NCBI GenBank assembly: GCA_007129225.1
Contig: SKVX01000420.1
Coordinates: 1-11,337 of the forward strand
DNA length: 11,337 bases
Direction of reading: 5' to 3'
Origin: Halomonas sp.
GTDB lineage: Bacteria > Pseudomonadota > Gammaproteobacteria > Pseudomonadales > Halomonadaceae
Shown piece by piece: positions 7,035-11,337 of the stretch. Numbering within the stretch: the stretch's first letter is position 1; the number at the start of each line of letters is the position of its first letter. The position numbers and the translations under genes were made by a program. A model generated the notes under the pieces. It saw only the letters and a program-made list of their open reading frames with translations, had not been told where the DNA came from and searched no databases.

Positions 7035-7103
7035 GGCTCACCTCGACGTTCAGCCGCGACGGAAAGGGCGCGGTCATGTCGCGCCAACAGGAAATCGGCG
7101 CCT

Positions 7104-7132
7104 AGTGTAGCGGAAAGCGACGCTCACGCCGA
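7104..7132 (-). promoter_or_regulatory. possible promoter for the DUF1266-type gene
   Basis: On the minus strand a good -10 hexamer, TACACT (7109-7104), is preceded at 17 bp by a weak -35, TCGGCG (7132-7127). Transcription would start near 7097, giving a leader of about 60 nt before the TTG start at 7034. The -10 is convincing and the -35 is not, so an activator may be needed if this is the true promoter. Confidence 0.35.
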
Positions 7133-7165
7133 TGACCCGAGGCAGGAAATAACGGTATGGCAGAG

Positions 7166-7205
7166 TGGAGTGCTTGGCGTGTCGTTTTAAATAATGCACA
7201 CTCCA
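7166..7205 (+). promoter_or_regulatory. inverted repeat flanking an AT-rich box upstream of gabD
   Basis: TGGAGTG (7166-7172) and its exact complement CACTCCA (7199-7205) stand 33 bp apart centre to centre, about three helical turns. Between them is the most AT-rich stretch of the region, TTTTAAATAAT (7185-7195), the likely promoter melting box. TGGAGT recurs at 7228-7233, overlapping the gabD ribosome-binding site. The arrangement suits an operator at which a dimer, or two dimers on one face of the helix, controls gabDT. No regulator gene for the pair lies in the window, and I found no strong -35/-10 pair. The repeats are seen directly; the role is inference. Confidence 0.4.
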
Positions 7206-7237
7206 GCGACAAGATAATCAACACCCCTGGAGTCCCC

Positions 7238-8683
7238 ATGCCCCTCCCTGCCGATTCGATCATCGACAAGGCCTATATCGCCGGACAGTGGCGCGACGGC
7301 CCTAATCGCTTTGCCGTCACCAACCCCGCAACCGGCGAGGTGCTCGCTGAGGTGGCGGATCTCGACGCGGACGCCGCCCGGGATGCCGTGGCAGCGGCCG
7401 ATGCCGCCTGGCCCGCCTGGCGCAGGCAGACCGCCAAGCAGCGCGCGGCCCTGCTGCGGGCCTGGTTCGACGCCATCATGGCCAACCAGGAAGCGCTGGC
7501 CCGGCTGATGACCCTGGAACAGGGCAAGCCGCTGGCCGAATCCATGGGTGAGGTCGCCTACGGCGCCTCCTTCGTGGAATTCTACGCCGAGGAGGCCAAG
7601 CGCATGGCCGGCGAGACACTGCCCAGCCACGGCGCCGACAAGCGCATCCTGGTGTTTCGCGAGCCGATCGGTGTCGTGGCGGCGATCACGCCGTGGAACT
7701 TCCCCTTGGCCATGATCACGCGCAAGTGTGCCCCGGCACTCGCCGCGGGCTGCCCGGTGGTGATCAAGCCCGCAGAGTCCACCCCGCTGACCGCCCTGGC
7801 CCTGGCGAAGCTGGCCGAGGACGTGGGCTTCCCCGCCGGCGTGCTCAATGTGGTCACGGCCAGCTCCCCCGCCGCGATCGGCGAGGTGCTCACCACCGAT
7901 CCGCGGGTGCGCAAGGTCTCCTTCACCGGTTCCACGCCGGTGGGCAAGCGCCTACTGGCCCAGTGCGCCGGCACCGTCAAGAAGGCCTCCATGGAACTCG
8001 GCGGCAACGCCCCCTTCATCGTCTTCGACGACGCCGACCTGGACGCCGCGGTGGAGGGCGCCATCGCCTCCAAGTACCGCAACTCGGGCCAGACCTGCGT
8101 CTGTACCAACCGGCTGCTGGTGCAGGATGGTGTCTATGATGCCTTCCTCGACAAGCTGGCTGCCAAGGTGGCACAGATGAAGGTGGGCAACGGCCTGGAC
8201 GACGGCGTGGTGCAGGGACCTCTGATCAACCGGGCCGCGGTGGAGAAGGTCCAGGCACACATCGCCGATGCCCTGGAACTGGGTGGCCGGCTGGTCTGTG
8301 GCGGCAAGCCCCATGGCCTGGGCGGCACCTTCTTCGAGCCCACCGTGATCGCCGATGTCACCCCCCAGATGCGGGTAGCCACGGAGGAGACCTTCGGTCC
8401 CCTGGCGCCGGTCTTTCGCTTCGACAGCGACGAGGAGGCCATCGCCATGGCCAACGCCACCGAATTCGGCCTGGCCGCCTATTTCTATGCTCGAGACTAT
8501 CGGCGAATCTGGCATGTGATGGAGGGCCTGGAATATGGCATGGTGGCTATCAACGAAGGGATTCTTTCCACGGAACTGGCCCCCTTCGGCGGCGTCAAGG
8601 AGTCGGGCCTGGGACGCGAAGGCTCTCACCACGGCCTGGATGAATTCACTGAACTAAAATATGTCTGTGTCGGCGGCCTTTGA
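7238..8683 (+). CDS. gabD: succinate-semialdehyde dehydrogenase (NADP+ type), GabD
   Basis: GabD oxidises succinate semialdehyde to succinate, the last step of GABA breakdown. The 481-residue protein is close to the 482 of E. coli GabD and covers the whole aldehyde dehydrogenase fold. Visible motifs are TPWNFPLAM with Asn154, the cofactor stretch VVIKPAEST with Lys177, SFTGSTPVGK (228-237), MELGGNAPF with general base Glu253, and GQTCVC with catalytic Cys287 and neighbouring Cys289. A Cys pair at this place is typical of GabD-type enzymes and can form a redox disulfide. EETFGPLAPVFRF and PFGGVKESGLGREGS complete the C-terminal part. The frame is open upstream to 7157, but the ATG at 7238 has a GGAG 5 nt upstream and gives the family N-terminus. 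It is followed after 34 bp by gabT. A glutarate-semialdehyde dehydrogenase (DavD, GabD2) cannot be excluded from sequence alone. Confidence 0.93.
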   Translation: MPLPADSIIDKAYIAGQWRDGPNRFAVTNPATGEVLAEVADLDADAARDAVAAADAAWPAWRRQTAKQRAALLRAWFDAIMANQEALARLMTLEQGKPLAESMGEVAYGASFVEFYAEEAKRMAGETLPSHGADKRILVFREPIGVVAAITPWNFPLAMITRKCAPALAAGCPVVIKPAESTPLTALALAKLAEDVGFPAGVLNVVTASSPAAIGEVLTTDPRVRKVSFTGSTPVGKRLLAQCAGTVKKASMELGGNAPFIVFDDADLDAAVEGAIASKYRNSGQTCVCTNRLLVQDGVYDAFLDKLAAKVAQMKVGNGLDDGVVQGPLINRAAVEKVQAHIADALELGGRLVCGGKPHGLGGTFFEPTVIADVTPQMRVATEETFGPLAPVFRFDSDEEAIAMANATEFGLAAYFYARDYRRIWHVMEGLEYGMVAINEGILSTELAPFGGVKESGLGREGSHHGLDEFTELKYVCVGGL

Positions 8684-8717
8684 TCGCCCACAACGTCTTT
8701 CCAAGGAGGCAGGTTTG

Positions 8718-10010
8718 ATGAATAACGCACAGCTCAATGAACTCAAGCAGCGCTATGTCGCCAATGGCGCCGCCAGCCCGGCGACCCAGTTCGCCGACCG
8801 CGCAGAGAATGCGCTGATCTGGGACGCCGATGGCAATCGCATCATCGACTTCGCCGGCGGCATCGGCGTGCTCAATATCGGCCATCGTCACCCCAAGGTG
8901 GTCGAGGCGGTAAAGGCGCAACTCGACAAGGTCATGCACACCTGCCAGACGGTGATGCCCTATGAAGGCTACGTAAGGGTGGCCGAGAAGCTCAGCCAGG
9001 TGACCCCGGTGCGCGGCCACGCCAAGGTCATGCTGGCCAACTCCGGCGCCGAGGCACTGGAGAACGCCGTCAAGATCGCCCGGGCCGCCACGGGCAAGAA
9101 CAACGTGATCTGCTTCGACGGCGGCTACCACGGCCGTACCTTCATGACCATGGCGATGAACGGCAAGGTCGCACCCTACGCCACCGACTTCGGGACCATG
9201 CCGGGCAACGTCTTCCGCGCCCCCTACCCGGTGCCCTATCACGGCGTCAGCGAGGACGAAGCGCTGCGCGGCCTGAAGATGGCGCTCAAGACCGACGCCA
9301 ACCCCAAGGACACCGCCGCCATCGTGCTGGAGCCGGTGCTCGGCGAGGGCGGCTTCTATCCGGCACCGGCCAGCTTCCTCAAGGCGATCCGCGAGATCTG
9401 CGACGAGCACGGCATGCTGATGATCGTCGACGAGGTCCAGAGCGGCTTCGGGCGCACCGGCAAGATGTTCGCCATCGAGCACAGCGGCGTCGAGCCGGAC
9501 ATCATCACCATGGCCAAGAGCATGGCCGACGGCATGCCGATCTCGGCCGTGGTGGGCACCGACAAGCACATGGATGCCTCCGGCCCCAACTCCCTGGGTG
9601 GCACCTATACCGGCAGCCCCACCGCCTGTGCAGCGGCCCTGGCGGTGCTCGAAGTCTTCGAGCAGGAGAACATCCTCGAGAAGAGCCAGGCGCTGGGCGA
9701 CAAGCTGGCCAAACGCTTCGCCCAGTGGCAGCAGGAGTTCGACTGCGTGGACAACGGCCGCAACATGGGCGCCATGGCCGCCATCGACCTGGTTTCGAAC
9801 AAGGCCAACCACACCCCGGATGCCGACCTGGCCGGCGCGCTGTGCAAGAAGGCCCGCGACAAGGGGCTGGTACTGCTCTCCTGCGGCCTGTACGGCAACA
9901 CCATCCGCTTTTTGATGCCGGTCACCATCGAGGACGAAATCCTGGAAGAAGGCCTCGCCATCGTCGAAGCGTCGCTCAAGGAACTGGTGGGCAGCAAGGC
10001 CACCGCTTGA
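8718..10010 (+). CDS. gabT: 4-aminobutyrate aminotransferase, GabT
   Basis: GabT is a class-III, pyridoxal-phosphate-dependent omega-transaminase that moves the amino group of GABA to 2-oxoglutarate, giving succinate semialdehyde for GabD, plus glutamate. The protein has 430 residues (E. coli GabT: 426). Key features are NSGAEALENAVKIAR (108-122) for phosphate binding, GYHGRT (136-141) that stacks on the cofactor, IVDEVQSGFGRTG with Asp238, the Schiff-base Lys267 in TMAKSMADGMP, and GGTYTGSP with Thr298. The reading frame runs back to 8661, inside gabD, but the ATG at 8718 has a near-perfect AAGGAGG (8703-8709) 8 nt upstream and matches the family N-terminus. The 34-bp spacing from gabD and the terminator just after the stop indicate a two-gene operon. 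A 5-aminovalerate aminotransferase (DavT), which would make this a lysine-degradation pair, is the main alternative. Confidence 0.93.
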   Translation: MNNAQLNELKQRYVANGAASPATQFADRAENALIWDADGNRIIDFAGGIGVLNIGHRHPKVVEAVKAQLDKVMHTCQTVMPYEGYVRVAEKLSQVTPVRGHAKVMLANSGAEALENAVKIARAATGKNNVICFDGGYHGRTFMTMAMNGKVAPYATDFGTMPGNVFRAPYPVPYHGVSEDEALRGLKMALKTDANPKDTAAIVLEPVLGEGGFYPAPASFLKAIREICDEHGMLMIVDEVQSGFGRTGKMFAIEHSGVEPDIITMAKSMADGMPISAVVGTDKHMDASGPNSLGGTYTGSPTACAAALAVLEVFEQENILEKSQALGDKLAKRFAQWQQEFDCVDNGRNMGAMAAIDLVSNKANHTPDADLAGALCKKARDKGLVLLSCGLYGNTIRFLMPVTIEDEILEEGLAIVEASLKELVGSKATA

Positions 10011-10034
10011 CACTTCAAGCCCTGATCGGAACTG

Positions 10035-10068
10035 CGCTCCGCCGGCTTTTTCGCCGGCGGGGCGTTTT
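10035..10068 (+). terminator. intrinsic terminator of the gabDT operon
   Basis: A 12-bp GC-rich stem (10035-10046 with 10053-10064, one G-T wobble) closes a six-base T-rich loop and is followed at once by TTTTAATT. It begins 24 nt after the gabT stop. It ranks among the clearest regulatory elements in the window. Confidence 0.9.
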
Positions 10069-10291
10069 AATTCAAGCCGTCATAGCCTTATCGTCGATTA
10101 GTGGCAAACCCAGGCATACGACAGCCGCGTCATGTTGGGTGCCGTCATGGGGACCACTGGTGTGTGGTCGAATGTTGCCTGGCGATTTCTATATCAGCGA
10201 GTGGCCCGTCTATCCGGTGGCGGTGGAGGGCGTGAGCTATACCTTCTAGCCAGCCAGCTACCGCTTGCCACCGAGCGCACGCCGCAGACGC
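10069..10291. other. intergenic stretch with a possible gene remnant
   Basis: No complete gene is visible between the gabDT terminator and the terminator of the yeaQ-like gene. On the plus strand a short open frame from an ATG at 10172 to a TAG at 10247-10249 encodes 25 residues. They end in VAVEGVSYTF, a terminus like that of outer-membrane beta-barrel proteins, which commonly end in an aromatic-x-Phe strand. It has no ribosome-binding site and no signal peptide, so if it means anything it is the 3' remnant of a lost gene. The rest of the stretch shows nothing I can name. Confidence 0.2.
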
Positions 10292-10318
10292 AAAAAGGCC
10301 CGGAAATTACCGGGCCTT
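10292..10318 (-). terminator. intrinsic terminator of the yeaQ-like gene
   Basis: A 9-bp perfect stem (AAGGCCCGG at 10295-10303 with CCGGGCCTT at 10310-10318) has a six-base AT-rich loop. On the minus strand it runs into a T-tract (10296-10292). It lies 30 nt downstream of the yeaQ-like stop. On the plus strand it lacks a T-run, so it works mainly for the minus strand. Confidence 0.88.
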
Positions 10319-10347
10319 CTCGCTTCCAGTCAGGGACGTTTACCGCG

Positions 10348-10590
10348 CTACGCCTCCCTGACCTTCGAGATGATCCACAACAGTAACACGGCACCCACGG
10401 TCGCGGTCACCAGCGAACCGATGAACCCTCCGGCCTGCAGCCCCAGCAGGCTGAACAGGAACCCGCCGATCACCGCGCCCACGATACCCACGCCGATATT
10501 GGCCAGAATGCCGAAGCCGCCGCCACGCATGATATTGCCGGCAATCCAGCCAGCGAGACCACCGATAATCAGCCAAGCGATCAAACCCAT
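10348..10590 (-). CDS. GlsB/YeaQ/YmgE family stress-response membrane protein
   Basis: This 80-residue, Gly-rich, very hydrophobic protein has three predicted membrane helices (about residues 2-20, 26-48 and 52-74) and ends in a short charged tail, SKVREA. The opening IAWLIIGGLAGWIAGNIMRG and the following GGFGILANIGVGIVGAVIGG are the signature of the family once called transglycosylase-associated proteins. In E. coli YeaQ and YmgE, and in Gram-positive GlsB, expression rises under general stress; the molecular role is unknown, and the older transglycosylase label is unsupported. The start is clear: the ATG at 10590 has AAGGAGAG 5 nt upstream. It lies 84 bp downstream of the DUF924 gene on the same strand, so it may be read through from that gene or have its own promoter. 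It has its own terminator. Confidence 0.93.
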   Translation of the reverse strand: MGLIAWLIIGGLAGWIAGNIMRGGGFGILANIGVGIVGAVIGGFLFSLLGLQAGGFIGSLVTATVGAVLLLWIISKVREA

Positions 10591-10674
10591 ATCGTCTCTC
10601 CTTCCTTGTTGTGATGCCCGAATGCTCGGATGTTCCCAATGGTGCCTCAGTACGAGGCCACGGGAAAGCGTCGC

Positions 10675-11229
10675 TCAGAACGACGAGCCGGGCTCCATGA
10701 GAAACGCCAGTTCCTCACCGCTCGACTCGCGACCCAGTATGGCATTGCGGTGGGGGTAGCGGCCGAAGCGCAGGAGAATGTCCCGGTGGCGGCGCTCGAA
10801 GTCCAGGTTGTCTTCCAGGCCCGGCTGGTCGAACAGGCGTAGCGCTTCGTCGTGAATCTTGAGCGACTCGCTGTGCATGTAGGGCATGTAGAGAAAGGCA
10901 CGCTCGCTGACGTCGAGCTCCTGGTCCAGGCCTTGAGCCACCATCTCCTGGGCCAGCACCAGTGCCATGGGATCCTGGGCGAAGGCACCCGGCAGGTCGC
11001 GGTACAGGTTCCGGGAAAACTGGTCGAGCACAAGGATCTCGGCCAGCCGGCCGGAGGCCGACTGGCGCCAGGCCCACAGTTCGCCCGCCGCGGCCGCCCG
11101 GTGCAGGCCGAAGAAACGATGGCCGATCTGGGCATCCAGCGCGATGTCCTTGCGAAACCACTGCCTGGGGCTCAGTTCATCGAACCAGTAGCCAAGCACA
11201 TCGTCAGCGCTCGGAAGCGTGTCGCCCAT
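10675..11229 (-). CDS. DUF924 family protein
   Basis: The protein has 184 residues from the ATG at 11229, the usual length for DUF924. Family features run its whole length: VLGYWFDELSPRQWFRKD (11-28), GRLAEILVLDQFSRNLYRD (60-78), ERAFLYMPYMHSES (109-122), DFERRHRDILLRFGRYPHRN (143-162) and the C-terminal FLMEPGSSF. It is all-helical and related to tetratricopeptide-like folds, with no signal peptide, so it is probably cytosolic. The conserved Asp, Gln, Arg and His residues suggest a ligand pocket or enzyme site, but no activity is established that I know of. The frame is open upstream to 11322, but the extension is basic and unlike the family, and GAGGAG lies 5 nt before the ATG at 11229. It is upstream of, and on the same strand as, the yeaQ-like gene. 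Confidence 0.93.
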   Translation of the reverse strand: MGDTLPSADDVLGYWFDELSPRQWFRKDIALDAQIGHRFFGLHRAAAAGELWAWRQSASGRLAEILVLDQFSRNLYRDLPGAFAQDPMALVLAQEMVAQGLDQELDVSERAFLYMPYMHSESLKIHDEALRLFDQPGLEDNLDFERRHRDILLRFGRYPHRNAILGRESSGEELAFLMEPGSSF

Positions 11230-11337
11230 GTCCTCTCCTCGCTGTTCAGGTAACGCTGACCTTGGCCGCATTCGGTTCGATTTCGGCAGCCTGATACGAT
11301 GACAGTAGCATCCCGGTGGCAATCCCCCCAGCTAGCC
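11230..11337 (-). promoter_or_regulatory. upstream region of the DUF924 gene
   Basis: These 108 bp carry no gene that I can support. On the minus strand a -35-like TTGCCA (near 11322) and a weak -10-like TCGTAT 17 bp further on could be the promoter, but the -10 matches only three of six bases. The strong ribosome-binding site of the DUF924 gene lies at the start of this stretch. Confidence 0.3.

Noticed and set aside
7174..7190. Sigma-54-like promoter (TTGGCGTG...TTTTA) upstream of gabD
   Set aside because: The -24 GG is present, but the -12 element reads TTTA where TTGC is needed, and no enhancer-binding protein gene is nearby.
8646..10013. Long open frame (455 codons) on the minus strand
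   Set aside because: It is wholly antisense to gabT and rich in His, Gly, Ala and Val, as expected from the complement of a GC-rich gene. It shows no recognisable family.
10644..10658. GCCTC-AGTAC-GAGGC hairpin between the DUF924 and yeaQ-like genes as a terminator
   Set aside because: The stem is only 5 bp and no T-run follows on the minus strand.

Overview
The window is high-GC, densely packed bacterial chromosome. The proteins look like those of a gammaproteobacterium, probably a Halomonas-like member of the Halomonadaceae; this is inferred from protein resemblance and base composition, as no rRNA or other marker is present. I see no transposase, phage gene, CRISPR array, tRNA or rRNA. 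Most genes are conserved housekeeping or metabolic types.

Layout, left to right. (1) A TVP38/TMEM64-type membrane protein on the minus strand, cut by the window edge, is divergent from a secreted methionine sulfoxide reductase A (msrA, plus). (2) An MFS exporter resembling E. coli YnfM (minus) converges on msrA and is divergent from a LysR-type regulator (plus); the shared 136-bp intergenic region is the likely control region. (3) The regulator and an NlpC/P60 lipoprotein of the MepS/Spr type (minus) converge on a 320-bp non-coding gap holding a run of short palindromes. (4) A minus-strand gene encodes an 819-residue protein that I read as four diverged DUF1266-like modules; it starts with TTG. 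(5) Divergent from it is a gabD-gabT pair (plus) closed by a strong intrinsic terminator. (6) After a 337-bp gap come two minus-strand genes, a DUF924 protein and a small GlsB/YeaQ/YmgE membrane protein, the latter followed by its own terminator.

How the genes work together. GabT and GabD form a two-step catabolic route: omega-transamination of GABA (or 5-aminovalerate) followed by oxidation of the semialdehyde to succinate (or glutarate). The LysR regulator probably controls the exporter beside it. MsrA and the MepS-like hydrolase both act in the envelope, on oxidised proteins and on peptidoglycan cross-links, but nothing links them in one operon.

I do not see a convincing new multi-gene system. 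The parts most worth a second look are the palindrome array between the convergent lysR and mepS genes, the tandem modular architecture of the DUF1266-like protein, and the unexplained dyads in front of msrA and gabD.
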